A DNA stretch of 64,000 nucleotides from Bifidobacteriaceae bacterium (GCA_031270825.1 JAISXH010000036.1:1-64000); one strand, 5' to 3'. Shown: positions 9,102 through 17,475, numbered from the stretch's first letter. Numbers and translations: made by a program. Notes: generated from the letters alone by a model not told the origin.

Positions 9102-10007
9102 TTAGGTTCGGCCAATTGGTTTGTCTGACGGCGCCGGCGCCGGCACGCCAGCGCTGGTCCCCGCCCCCCACCTGGCGCTCAAGAAATCGATGGCGTCGCG
9201 CTGCAATTGGCGGGGCGACCCGAACACGGGTCGCCACAAGGACAGGGTGCCGGCCAATGCCGGATCGTCATCGGTCTTGAACGCTTCGACAATCACCGCG
9301 CCGGTGTAGCCGCTTCGGGCCAGGGCTGTCAGCACCTGGTCCCAAGGGATGTGTCCGGCGCCCGGCGTGCCGCGGGTGTTCTCCGAGGCTTGAAACGACA
9401 AGATCTTGCCGGCGGCGGCGATTATGGCCCCGGTGAGGGACTCCTCTTCGATGTTCATGTGAAAGGTGTCCAGGGCCACCCCGACATTGCTGGCGCCGAC
9501 TTCGGCGCACATCCGCAAAGCCTGATCCACGGTGTTGACCAGGTCCGATTCGAAGCGGTTGAGCGGTTCTACCGCCAGCGCGATCCCCAGCGCATCGCCC
9601 CGGGCGGCAGCCGACTTCAGTCCCTGGACGGCGTGGTCCCATTGGCGCAGGCGTTCGCTTGGGCTGGCCGGCTGGGCCAAGCCGACGGCCGAATACATGG
9701 GGCCGGCCACCACCTTGGCGCCCAGGGCGGCCGCGAACTCGATGCATTCGGCCAGGTAGGCCAGGGCATCCCGGCGCTGGGCCGGCGACCCGCTGGAGAT
9801 GTTGCGGCCGCCAGTGAAGTCGCCGGCGACGGCCAGCTTCAATCCCACCTCTTCGGCCGCCCGCTTGATCAATGGGGCGTGGACCAGTTCGGGGTTCTGG
9901 TAGGCGATTTCGACCAGGCCGTATCCCAGTTCGGCCACGGCCGGGAAATGCTTGGTCAGATCGTCGGTCATGGGCGAGCCGAGGATGAATGAACTCAAAC
10001 CGATCAT
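9102..10007 (-). CDS. Sugar 3-epimerase-like TIM-barrel protein (YcjR/psicose epimerase type)
   Basis: A 301-residue protein of the xylose-isomerase-like/AP endonuclease 2 superfamily, closest by eye to D-psicose/D-tagatose 3-epimerases. Family signatures are AVEPLNRFE, VGVALDTFHMNIEE and ENTRGTPGAGHIPWD. Metal ligands Glu (in EPLNRFE), Asp (in LDTFH) and the late Glu (in IVEAF) are present, but the expected His before SENxRG is Gln at residue 206 (SFQASEN). The ATG at 10007 overlaps the Gfo/Idh stop as ATGA. Position next to a Gfo/Idh gene and ABC sugar genes resembles ycjR in E. coli, where the enzyme acts on 3-keto-glycosides. Role here is inferred. Confidence 0.85.
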   Translation of the reverse strand: MIGLSSFILGSPMTDDLTKHFPAVAELGYGLVEIAYQNPELVHAPLIKRAAEEVGLKLAVAGDFTGGRNISSGSPAQRRDALAYLAECIEFAAALGAKVVAGPMYSAVGLAQPASPSERLRQWDHAVQGLKSAAARGDALGIALAVEPLNRFESDLVNTVDQALRMCAEVGASNVGVALDTFHMNIEEESLTGAIIAAAGKILSFQASENTRGTPGAGHIPWDQVLTALARSGYTGAVIVEAFKTDDDPALAGTLSLWRPVFGSPRQLQRDAIDFLSARWGAGTSAGVPAPAPSDKPIGRT

Positions 10008-11218
10008 GATTGGACGCCTGTGTCGGTGGTCGTTTGCCCGGCCAGGCCGGACAAACCCCGCCAAGGAGGTTCGGTCGACTGATCCAACTGGACCACTTCG
10101 CTGTGCTGGCGCTCGGAGATGGTCCAACGGGGCAGGGCGACGCGCAGGCCGCCGGACAGGGCCGATTGGTGTGAGCAGATGCCGGCGCCGGTGATGTTGG
10201 CGGCCTGAATCGCGTCGGGGTATGGATCGGCCTCACCCGACACGGCTCTGATCAGGCGATCGGCCAAGTGGGGATGGGAGCCGCCGTGGCCGCTGCCCTG
10301 GATGAAGGAAAGATGGGCCGTCTCGCCGTCGGAGCTGTAGACGCCCTCGGTGGTGAAGCGGCGGATCTCCGCTGGCAGTCGATCCGCGAAGTCGGGGACG
10401 CTGACCCGCTCGGGTGTCTCCCCGGTGTAGATCACGTGTCCGGCGCCGTGCACCTGCTCCCATTCGAACGAGCGCAGCGATCCATAGACGTCAAAGCTCT
10501 CCCGATACTGGCGGGCCACCGCCCACAAGCTGCGAGTGACCTCTCCGCGCAAGTCTGAGTCCTTCATGCCGAGCGTGGTCGATTCCACCGCAAACGGCGA
10601 ACCGTAGCTGTCCTGCATGCGTTGGAATACCTGACCCGATCCGGAACACTGCACCCATAATGTTTGATTGTCCGCCAAGCACAGGATCGGGGAGATCGCG
10701 TGCGTGGCATTATGCATCGGCGGCAGACCTTCCCAGTAAGCCGGCCATCCGGTCATGTCTTGCACATGCGACGAACGCAGGAACTGCAACTTCCCTAGCT
10801 CGCCGGAACGGTATAGCTGTTGCACAAAGAGGAACTCGCGGCTGTAAACCACGGTCTCCATCATCATGTAGACCAGGCCAGTCTCTTTCTGGGCGTCGAC
10901 AACGCGCTTGCAGTCTTCCAGGCTGGCGGCCATCGGAATGGTGCAGCCGACATGCTTTCCTGCTCGAAGGGCCGCCACCGAATGATCGGCGTGCATGTGC
11001 AAGGGGGTGTTAATGTGGATCAGGTCGATCTCTGGATCCGCGAGCATGTCCTCGAAGCGGTCGTAGCGAACGTCGACGCCGAATTCGTCCCCGACCGCAT
11101 TCAGGCGCGCGGCCGAGCGCTGGCAAATCGCGCGCATTTCAGCGTTGGGGTGCGCTTGGTAAATCGGAATGAACTCGGCTCCGAACTCAAGTCCGACTAT
11201 CCCGACGCGCGGCTTCAT
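10004..11218 (-). CDS. Gfo/Idh/MocA-family sugar oxidoreductase
   Basis: A 404-residue NAD(P)-dependent dehydrogenase, first gene of the mannoside run. The Rossmann start is VGIVGLEFGAEFIP; the substrate-domain His lies in MHNATHAISP. The EKP motif that usually carries the catalytic/cofactor lysine is replaced: the sequence is GKHVGCTIPMAASLEDC, with Ile94 where Lys would be. A C-terminal metal- or substrate-loop with SHPHLADRLI follows. The ATG at 11218 has GGGGAAGG just upstream. By analogy with YcjS and ThuB it may oxidise a sugar or glycoside at C3, but the altered motif leaves the chemistry open. Confidence 0.85.
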   Translation of the reverse strand: MKPRVGIVGLEFGAEFIPIYQAHPNAEMRAICQRSAARLNAVGDEFGVDVRYDRFEDMLADPEIDLIHINTPLHMHADHSVAALRAGKHVGCTIPMAASLEDCKRVVDAQKETGLVYMMMETVVYSREFLFVQQLYRSGELGKLQFLRSSHVQDMTGWPAYWEGLPPMHNATHAISPILCLADNQTLWVQCSGSGQVFQRMQDSYGSPFAVESTTLGMKDSDLRGEVTRSLWAVARQYRESFDVYGSLRSFEWEQVHGAGHVIYTGETPERVSVPDFADRLPAEIRRFTTEGVYSSDGETAHLSFIQGSGHGGSHPHLADRLIRAVSGEADPYPDAIQAANITGAGICSHQSALSGGLRVALPRWTISERQHSEVVQLDQSTEPPWRGLSGLAGQTTTDTGVQS

Positions 11219-11801
11219 CGCCTTCCCCTATCTACTCTTGCCGAGGTCCGTATGTTCGACCAGTCTAGTAACTATGCGCAGACGCCGGCTTGTATATTCA
11301 GGGCCAAAATGAGGCAAAACACGCAGAGTCGAGCATTCGAGCGGCCGCCCCGGCTCGATTCGCTCGAAGTGCGCCCGCTCGGCCATGTTGGCGTCAGGGG
11401 CGATGCCGGTCACGGTACCGCCTTTGGTCGCAGCCGGCAACGGGGGTTGGGGGAGGGCCAGGAATCTGCCGAACAAGCCAGCTTGCCAGGCCCAGACTTC
11501 GGGCGCCGTTGGTCGGGCCAGGTAGCGCGGGAAGTATTGAAGACCAGCGAGGTCATGTCCCGCAGGCACACCGGGGCCAGGTGGCGCGGGGGTCTTGGCT
11601 TTGACGGGCCGGGTTTGGGGGATGGCGCTGGCCGTGGCGAGGTCGCGCGGGGTCTTGGCCCGGTCAGGCGGCTAGGGCGGCGGTAGAGTCCGGGGCCCAG
11701 CAGGCGACGGGTTTGTGGGGCGGGCGGCGATGGGCTCGCCGGAATTAGTCCGAGACGGGCGGAGGATGTGGGGCACCTCGGCGAGTAAGAAATGTCTTGG
11801 G

Positions 11802-11815
11802 TGGAAGCGCTTCCA
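11802..11815. promoter_or_regulatory. LacI-type operator palindrome TGGAAGCGCTTCCA
   Basis: A perfect 14-bp palindrome with the central CG typical of LacI-family operators. It lies 15 bases upstream of the -35 element of the DUF222 promoter and in the region shared with the mannoside operon. Its inner ten bases (GAAGCGCTTC) are identical to the palindrome in front of the GH3 gene at 40618, which adjoins a lacI-type gene. Confidence 0.7.
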
Positions 11816-11830
11816 ATCGTCGAACAACTC

Positions 11831-11860
11831 TTGTCAACCGGCGAGGTTGTCCGGTAGACT
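11831..11860 (+). promoter_or_regulatory. Sigma-70-type promoter, probably giving a leaderless mRNA
   Basis: TTGTCA (11831-11836) and TAGACT (11855-11860) are separated by 18 bases. The -10 box ends only six bases before the ATG at 11867, so transcription should start at or next to the A of the start codon. No ribosome-binding site is visible, which fits a leaderless transcript, a common arrangement in actinobacteria. Confidence 0.7.
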
Positions 11861-11866
11861 ATACAT

Positions 11867-13840
11867 ATGTCGGAATGGTGTGTTCCTGGTCTGTCATTTG
11901 GTTATGACGACCGTACCGAAGCGGGCTCGGACCCTTCGGCGGACGGCACAGAAATCGGCGGGGTCACCGGATTTGCCCAGCCGGCCAGCCGGGACGCTGG
12001 CACCGACGGAAGCACTGACAGTGGCAGGGGCACCGACCGGAGCGTGAGCACCGGCACTGGCACCGGCACCGGCACCGGCGAGGCCACGGGTGCGCGCCAG
12101 CGGTCCAAGTCTGCGAGTGATGCCGGCGATTGGGCGTTGCCGGGGGTCGACCGCCAAGCGGTCGTTGGCGAGCAAAGAGCACCACAGCCGGGTTCGTTGG
12201 GCGTGGGTGGATTTGTCCCCACAGTTTCTGGGTTGGTGCGGGCTTGTTGTGACTTGTTGGATGTTGGCTTCGCTGCTGGGGCTGGCGGCACGTCTGCGGC
12301 GGTCGCCGCAGCTGGTGGCGCCGCTATGGCTGATGACGCCGCCGGGGTAGACGCCGCCCCTGGGGCGGGCGGCATCGCCGGGGCTCGCGGCTCCTCCGCG
12401 GCGGGAGCCGCTGAGGCTGATGGGGCTGCGGGAGTCGGTGGCAGCGCTGAGGCGGGCGGCGCAAGTGCGGCTGAGCTGGTGGGGTTGGTTCACGTGGTGC
12501 TGGGAAGGCTAGGCGGCGAGGTGTCAGGCCGGCGCGGCGTGATGCTGGCGTCCGCTCCCGATGTGTTGGACGTGCTGCTCGGTTTGTTGAACGTGAAGAA
12601 TCGCGTTGACGCCGTGATTGGCGAGGTGGTTGGGGCGCTGGACCGGTCAGGGCTGTGCGGACAGGTGACTCAAGCGGACCTGACGGCCTGGCTGATGCTG
12701 AAGGCGTTGCTGACCCGCCGCCAGGCCTCGCGGCTGGTGCTGGACGCGCGCCGGGCCACCGGATTCGGCCAGGTCAGACAAGCCGCGCTGGCCGGCGCCA
12801 TGAGCATCGCCCAGGTGGAGGCGGTGGTGGATGTGCTGGACAACTTGCCGCGAGATCTGGATGACGCGCAGACGAAGGGCGCGGAGCGGTACTTGGTCGA
12901 AATGGCCAACTCGACCGCCTCGGACGGGCTGGCCAGGGTCAGCGAAGAAGTTTTGGAGCAGGTGGCGCCAGAGGTGGCGGAGCAACTGGGGGAGGAACGG
13001 GCCAAGCGTCAGTTTGAGCGCGCGACCCGGCGGCGGTCGTTGACCATCCATACCCACGCTGATGGGGTGACCACCTTCTCGGGTTCTCTGCCCGCGATCG
13101 ACGGGGAGATCGTGCGCAAAGTGATCGACAAAATCGCCGAGAAGAACCGCCGGTTGCAGGCCCAGACGCCGGGCGGTGTCCCGGTCGACCGGCGAGCCGC
13201 CCGCGTTGACGCGCTGGTCGAAATCGCCAGGCACGCCCAGGGCTGCGAAAAGGCCGCCGGGCTTGGCGCCGGCGGCGCCCAGATTGTCCTCACCATCCCG
13301 TTGAGTGATCTGACCAGCGGGGCTGGCGCCCAAGGAAGGCTCGCCTCGACTGGGGACCGGATTGACTCGTTGACACTGAAGACTCTGGCCTGTGACAGCG
13401 ACGTGCGCAGAGCCGTCCTGGGGGCCAAGGGGGAGATCCTCGACATCGGCAGAGCCACCCGCGTAATCCCGAAACAGCTTCGCTTAGCGCTTGCCATTCG
13501 GGATTCCGGATGTGCCTTCCCCGGCTGCGATCGGCCCGTCGAAGCCTGTCATATCCATCACATGGACCCGTGGTGGCACGGAGGGCCCACCAGTCTATCG
13601 AACGGCTGTACGTTATGTCCCACGCACCACCGAATGGTCGAGCCGCCCAGGGACGGGCCGCCTAACTGGGTGGTCCGGCTGCGGGATGACGGACTGCCGG
13701 AGTTCATCCCGCCAAAGTGGATAGATCCCGACCAGAAACCGCTGCTCCACCACCGGTTCAAGAACCGGGGCGCGGAACCAGCCTCCGATGCCGACCCAAG
13801 ACTTAACCCAAAACCGCCCGGTTCGCCGCCCCCCGGATGA
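11867..13840 (+). CDS. DUF222 / HNH-endonuclease domain protein (13E12-type)
   Basis: A 657-residue protein of the actinobacterial DUF222-HNH group, related to the mycobacterial 13E12 repeat proteins. Residues about 205-520 form the helical DUF222 part (AWLMLKALLTRRQASRLVLD, MSIAQVEAVVDVL). The C-terminal HNH domain at about 545-590 has CAFPGCDRPVEACHIHHMDP, then WWHGGPTSLSNGCTLCPTHH, with the metal and catalytic His/Asn residues in place. The first 200 residues are low-complexity Gly/Ala/Thr-rich, including a run of STGTGTGTGTG. Copies of this family are often multiple and mobile in actinobacteria, but no flanking repeats or tyrosine/serine recombinase adjoin it here. Its physiological role is not established. 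Confidence 0.88.
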   Translation: MSEWCVPGLSFGYDDRTEAGSDPSADGTEIGGVTGFAQPASRDAGTDGSTDSGRGTDRSVSTGTGTGTGTGEATGARQRSKSASDAGDWALPGVDRQAVVGEQRAPQPGSLGVGGFVPTVSGLVRACCDLLDVGFAAGAGGTSAAVAAAGGAAMADDAAGVDAAPGAGGIAGARGSSAAGAAEADGAAGVGGSAEAGGASAAELVGLVHVVLGRLGGEVSGRRGVMLASAPDVLDVLLGLLNVKNRVDAVIGEVVGALDRSGLCGQVTQADLTAWLMLKALLTRRQASRLVLDARRATGFGQVRQAALAGAMSIAQVEAVVDVLDNLPRDLDDAQTKGAERYLVEMANSTASDGLARVSEEVLEQVAPEVAEQLGEERAKRQFERATRRRSLTIHTHADGVTTFSGSLPAIDGEIVRKVIDKIAEKNRRLQAQTPGGVPVDRRAARVDALVEIARHAQGCEKAAGLGAGGAQIVLTIPLSDLTSGAGAQGRLASTGDRIDSLTLKTLACDSDVRRAVLGAKGEILDIGRATRVIPKQLRLALAIRDSGCAFPGCDRPVEACHIHHMDPWWHGGPTSLSNGCTLCPTHHRMVEPPRDGPPNWVVRLRDDGLPEFIPPKWIDPDQKPLLHHRFKNRGAEPASDADPRLNPKPPGSPPPG

Positions 13841-13975
13841 ATTTCCCGGGCGCGCGGGGCGGCCAGGCGGCCTCGGCGGATGGGCGGGCGGTTCCCTTCG
13901 CGGGCGGACAGCCCAGTGGTGTGCCGCCGGCTACGGAGCCTCGGCGGGCGGCGAGGGGTTCGTGGGTGCGATTAG

Positions 13976-15424
13976 TTATAGGGAGTCGCCGAAGTCGGCG
14001 CGGAACTTGGCGACCAGTTCTTGGGCCCAGTCGCCGATCGGCTCTAGGCGGCCGTAGAAGAAGCGCAGGATCTCGGGCTCCTCGATCCAGCGCAGCCCTC
14101 CGACCAGGTGCCGGTTGGCGTGCAGCCAGCGCAGGCGGTCTATGGCATAGGAGACCTGAGAAAGGGTGAAAACACGGCGGGGTATGGCCAGGCGGACCAG
14201 TTCCATGTGCGCCATCGGCTCGGAGCCGTCGGGATTGCGCTGCTCGGACATGGTGCCGCGCTCCATGCCGCGCACGCCGGAGGCCAGGTAGACGGCTCCG
14301 GCCAGGGCAGCGGCCGGGTACTGGGTCTGGGGCAGGTGATCCAAGAAACGCATGGCGTCGACGTGGGCGCCCAGGCCGCCAGCCGGTTTGACCACAGGGA
14401 CGCCGTAGGAGTCCAACTCGGAAACCATGTGCTCAATGAACTGCGGCCCCTGGTTGATCATGTCCTCGTCCATGGTCTCGTCCAGGCCCACGGTGATGGC
14501 CTCCATCTCGCGCACCGACATGCCGCCGTAGGTCAAGAAGCCCTCGTACATCGGCACCAGTCCGCGCATCTTCTTGTAAATCTCCTGGTCGCGGACGCAA
14601 ATGCCGCCGCCGCGGCCAAAACCGAGCTTGCGCGCGGAGAAGTAGACAATGTCGCAAGCGTCTGCCATCGCCCGGGTGATCTGCGGGATCGACAGATGGG
14701 CGGCGGCGGCCTCGCGTTCCTTGATGAAGTACAGGTTGTCGGCCAACAAGGATGCGTCCATAACCAAGATGAGCCCGTGCCGCGAGCACGAGGCGCGCAC
14801 CTGGCGCAGGTTCTCCAATGAGAACGGCTGCCCGCCAATGAGGTTGGTGCCGGCCTCGACTCTGACAAAGGCGATCGACTCGGCGCCGCGTTCGGCCACC
14901 AGGCGATCCAGGGCGGCCACGTCGAAGTTCCCTTTGAAGTCCCCAGGGTCGTCGACTGACAAACCTTCCGGGCAGATCAATTCCAGGACCTCGCCGCCCA
15001 CCTCGACAATGTGGGCCTTGGTGGTGGTGAAGTGATAGTTCATGGGCACCAGGGAGCCCGGCCGGACGTAGGTCTTGGCCAGGATGTGTTCGGCGGCACG
15101 GCCCTGGTGGGCGGGCAGGAAGTAGTCCATGCCGAAAATCTCCCGAAGCTTGGAATGCAAACGGGTGAAGGTGGCCGAACCGGCGTAGGCGTCATCGGCC
15201 AACAACATGGCCGCCTGCTGGCGGTCCGACATGGCGTTGACGCCGCTGTCGGTGAGCATGTCCAAGAAGACGTCTTTGTTCTCCAGCAGGAAGGTGTTGT
15301 ATCCGGCTTTGGCGACCGCTGCCAGCCGCTCTTCGATTGGCAGCAGCGTCAGCTTCTGGATGATTCGGACCTTGTGCATTTCCAACGGCAGGCTCTGGCC
15401 GCTGAAGTAGGTGACCTTCGGCAT
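13976..15424 (-). CDS. PLP-dependent beta-eliminating lyase (tryptophanase / tyrosine phenol-lyase family)
   Basis: A 482-residue aromatic-amino-acid beta-lyase homologue, similar in length to tryptophanase and tyrosine phenol-lyase. Recognisable parts include the N-terminal KVRIIQKLTLLPIEER, LLTDSGVNAMSD, LPAHQGRAAEHIL, RVEAGTNLIGGQPFS and the PLP-lysine segment YFSARKLGFGRGGGIC. The lysine aligns with the Schiff-base Lys, but the following KD of characterised enzymes is KL here. The C-terminal RLAIPRRVFTLSQVSYAIDRL is family-typical. The ATG at 15424 has AGGAG eight bases upstream; further upstream reading frame is spacer. It would cleave an aromatic amino acid to pyruvate, ammonia and indole or phenol. 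The true substrate cannot be told by eye. It appears to be a single-gene unit. Confidence 0.82.
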   Translation of the reverse strand: MPKVTYFSGQSLPLEMHKVRIIQKLTLLPIEERLAAVAKAGYNTFLLENKDVFLDMLTDSGVNAMSDRQQAAMLLADDAYAGSATFTRLHSKLREIFGMDYFLPAHQGRAAEHILAKTYVRPGSLVPMNYHFTTTKAHIVEVGGEVLELICPEGLSVDDPGDFKGNFDVAALDRLVAERGAESIAFVRVEAGTNLIGGQPFSLENLRQVRASCSRHGLILVMDASLLADNLYFIKEREAAAAHLSIPQITRAMADACDIVYFSARKLGFGRGGGICVRDQEIYKKMRGLVPMYEGFLTYGGMSVREMEAITVGLDETMDEDMINQGPQFIEHMVSELDSYGVPVVKPAGGLGAHVDAMRFLDHLPQTQYPAAALAGAVYLASGVRGMERGTMSEQRNPDGSEPMAHMELVRLAIPRRVFTLSQVSYAIDRLRWLHANRHLVGGLRWIEEPEILRFFYGRLEPIGDWAQELVAKFRADFGDSL

Positions 15425-15700
15425 TGGGGAACTCCTGAGATAGGGCCGCGCCTCCACGCGCGGCGGCCCGTCCAGTCTAGGACCTGCGCCGAGACCCGGG
15501 CAGAACAGCGAGCTGGGCGCGGGGCCGAGAGTCGGGTCCGGGGCCGGATCGGGCGAGCGAAACAGCAAGGTGGGCGTCGAGGCCGGCGCCGGGTCCGGGG
15601 GCAAATCGATACAGCACGCTGGGAACGGGGCTGGGCGTCGGCGCAGGTGCCGGACCGGGCGCGTGTGGCAGCCGGGACGGGCGTCGCCAGGCACAAAGAT

Positions 15701-15736
15701 GGGCCGTGACGCCTCGACGATGAAGCGTCACGGCCC
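15701..15736 (-). terminator. Hairpin terminator after aldehyde dehydrogenase gene
   Basis: GGGCCGTGACGC (15701-15712) pairs perfectly with GCGTCACGGCCC (15725-15736) around a 12-base loop. On the minus strand it is followed by ATCTTTGT, a weak T-rich tail. It lies about 205 bases beyond the dehydrogenase stop and 277 bases before the lyase start. Confidence 0.65.
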
Positions 15737-15813
15737 TCGGCTAGCGTCTGATTCGGACCGACCCGGGCAAGTTGCCTTGTGGATCGCCCAATCGACGCCG
15801 ACTCAATCTGGCG

Positions 15814-15887
15814 GATGGCGGACCTACTCAGATCCGCCAGCGGCCCCGTGGCTTTCCCCGCAGATGGCGGACCTAACTGAATCCGCC
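15814..15887. repeat. Two copies of a ~25-bp repeat with internal dyad
   Basis: GATGGCGGACCTACTCAGAT (continuing CCGCCA, 15814-15839) and GATGGCGGACCTAACTGAAT (continuing CCGCCG, from 15863) are near-identical. Each carries GGCGGA and TCCGCC as short inverted arms, so each could form a small hairpin. Their role is unknown; they could be REP-like elements or part of the lyase regulatory region. Confidence 0.55.
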
Positions 15888-15941
15888 GAACCAGCTCGGT
15901 GGCTCGCGCTCGCCACCTCTACCGTGTCTTTATCCGGCGCC

Positions 15942-17429
15942 TTAGCCGGCAGGGTAGAAGCCTGAAGGCGACTCCGACAGGTTGATCATGATGTTCTTCT
16001 GTTGCGTGTAGTGCTCCAGAATCACCTTGTGTGTCTCGCGGCCAATGCCAGAGGCCTTATAGCCGCCGAAGGGGGCGCCAGCCGGGATCGAGTTGTAGGT
16101 GTTGATCCACACCCGGCCGGTCTCAATGCCGCGGGCCACACGGATGGCGCGGTTGATGTCTCTGGTCCAAACCGCCCCGCCGAGTCCGTAAACCGAGTCG
16201 TTGGCCATGGCGATGACCTCTTCCTCGGACTTGAATTTGATCACCACGGCCACCGGGCCGAAGATCTCCTCTTGCGCGACCTTCATGTCATTGGTCACGT
16301 CCGCGATCAGCGTCGGCTCCATGAACGCGCCCTTGGCCAGTTCTTCGCCGGGAGCGCGCTGGCCGCCGGCGATGACCGTGGCGCCCTCTGCCTTGGCCTC
16401 TTCGACCCAGCCCAGGATCTTCTCCAGCTGGTTCTGATCGACCTGCGATCCCATCTGGGTGTCTGGCTCCCAGGGCAAACCGACCTTGATCTTCTTGAAG
16501 GCTTCGACCGCGTCGGCCAGGAAGCGGTCGTAAATGTCCTCGTGGACAAAGACGCGCGAACCGGCGCAGCAGACCTGGCCTTGGTTGAACAAGATGCCGA
16601 GTTGCAGGCCGTCCAAGGCCATATCCCACTGGGCGTCGGGGAAATAGATGTTGGCGGACTTGCCGCCCAACTCGAGGGTGGACGGGATCAGGCGCGAGGA
16701 AGCGGCGTTGGCCACCGCGCATCCGATCTCGGTCGAGCCGGTGAAAGCCAGCTTGCGGAATCCCTGGTGGTCCAAGATGGCTTGGCCGGACTTCGAGCCC
16801 TTGCCGGTCACCACGTTGAACACGCCCTTGGGCAGGACGTCCCCGATCAGGCGGGCGAGTTCGAGGACGCTCAGCGATGTCAGCGACGAGGGCTTGAAGA
16901 CTGTGCAACAGCCCGCCGCCAGCACTGGCGCCAGTTTCCACGCCGCCATCAGGAACGGGAAGTTCCACGGCACGATCTGGCCGACCACGCCGATCGGCTC
17001 GCGCAACACCAAGGAGAGGGTCTCCTCGGTCAGCAGGGTGGCTGTGCCCTCTTCGGTCCTGACCGCGCCCGCGAAATAGCGGAAATGGTCAGATGCGAAG
17101 GGGATGTCGATGGCGCTGGTCTCACGGATCGGCTTGCCGTTGTCAAGCGATTCGACCAGGGCCAAATGCTGGGTGTTGGCGTCGATGATGTCCGCGATTT
17201 GGTTCAAGATGGCGGCGCGCGCGGCCGGCTCGACCTTCTTCCAGGATTCGAAGGCCGCCCAGGCGGCGTCAACTGCTGCGTCGACGTCTTCTTTGGTGGC
17301 CTCGGCGACACGGGCGAGGGGCTCGCCGTTGGCGGGACAGGTGCTCAGGAAAGTGGCGCCGTCTGAAGCGGGCCGCCATTCCCCGTTGATGTACAAACCG
17401 TAGGTTTCTTGCAGATCGGCTTTGATCAT
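15942..17429 (-). CDS. NAD(P)-dependent aldehyde dehydrogenase
   Basis: A 495-residue aldehyde dehydrogenase of the usual length. It has the cofactor-binding IVPWNFPFLMAAWKLAPVLA and FTGSTEIG, the general-base Glu in LELGGKSANI, and the nucleophilic Cys in FNQGQVCCAGSR. The C-terminal PFGGYKASGIGRETH is typical of acetaldehyde/short-chain aldehyde dehydrogenases. The ATG at 17429 has GAGAGG upstream, and the gene has its own well-formed promoter and an operator-like palindrome. It stands alone between the lyase and mutM. It probably oxidises acetaldehyde or a similar aldehyde to the acid in the cytosol. Confidence 0.92.
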   Translation of the reverse strand: MIKADLQETYGLYINGEWRPASDGATFLSTCPANGEPLARVAEATKEDVDAAVDAAWAAFESWKKVEPAARAAILNQIADIIDANTQHLALVESLDNGKPIRETSAIDIPFASDHFRYFAGAVRTEEGTATLLTEETLSLVLREPIGVVGQIVPWNFPFLMAAWKLAPVLAAGCCTVFKPSSLTSLSVLELARLIGDVLPKGVFNVVTGKGSKSGQAILDHQGFRKLAFTGSTEIGCAVANAASSRLIPSTLELGGKSANIYFPDAQWDMALDGLQLGILFNQGQVCCAGSRVFVHEDIYDRFLADAVEAFKKIKVGLPWEPDTQMGSQVDQNQLEKILGWVEEAKAEGATVIAGGQRAPGEELAKGAFMEPTLIADVTNDMKVAQEEIFGPVAVVIKFKSEEEVIAMANDSVYGLGGAVWTRDINRAIRVARGIETGRVWINTYNSIPAGAPFGGYKASGIGRETHKVILEHYTQQKNIMINLSESPSGFYPAG

Positions 17430-17455
17430 TTGATACCTCTCTAGAGGGGGGGATT

Positions 17456-17471
17456 GTGCTGTGGACAGCAC
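17456..17471. promoter_or_regulatory. Palindromic operator at the aldehyde dehydrogenase start site
   Basis: GTGCTGTGGACAGCAC has seven-base perfect arms around GG. It begins 27 bases upstream of the dehydrogenase ATG and lies just after the -10 box, where a bound repressor would block transcription start. The regulator is not identifiable from the motif. Confidence 0.55.
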
Positions 17472-17475
17472 TTTC

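Larger units (their letters stand above)
11219..11866. other. 648-bp intergenic region between divergent genes
   Basis: This gap separates the leftward mannoside operon and the rightward DUF222 gene, so it should hold both promoters. The left 100 bases are comparatively AT-rich and contain TATACA on the minus strand, a possible -10 for the operon, but I could not fix a good -35. The middle (about 11400-11760) is G-rich on the plus strand with no recognisable gene. A minus-strand open frame at 11228-11569 has no recognisable family. The right end holds a LacI-type palindrome and a clear promoter, listed separately. Confidence 0.6.
15425..15941. other. 517-bp spacer between lyase and aldehyde dehydrogenase genes
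   Basis: Both flanking genes read leftward, so this gap holds the end of the dehydrogenase transcript and the promoter of the lyase. It contains a strong hairpin (15701-15736), two copies of a GATGGCGGACCTA-type repeat (15814-15887), and G/C-rich filler at 15480-15660. I see no convincing gene, tnaC-like leader peptide or riboswitch. Confidence 0.6.

Noticed and set aside
11228-11569. Minus-strand frame of 113 codons just upstream of the Gfo/Idh gene
   Set aside because: No recognisable family or ribosome site, and it spans the region where the operon promoter should be; possibly gene debris, not supported as a gene.
11867-13840. Homing or mobile HNH element
   Set aside because: The DUF222-HNH family is a common resident of actinobacterial chromosomes; no terminal repeats or target interruption can be seen here.
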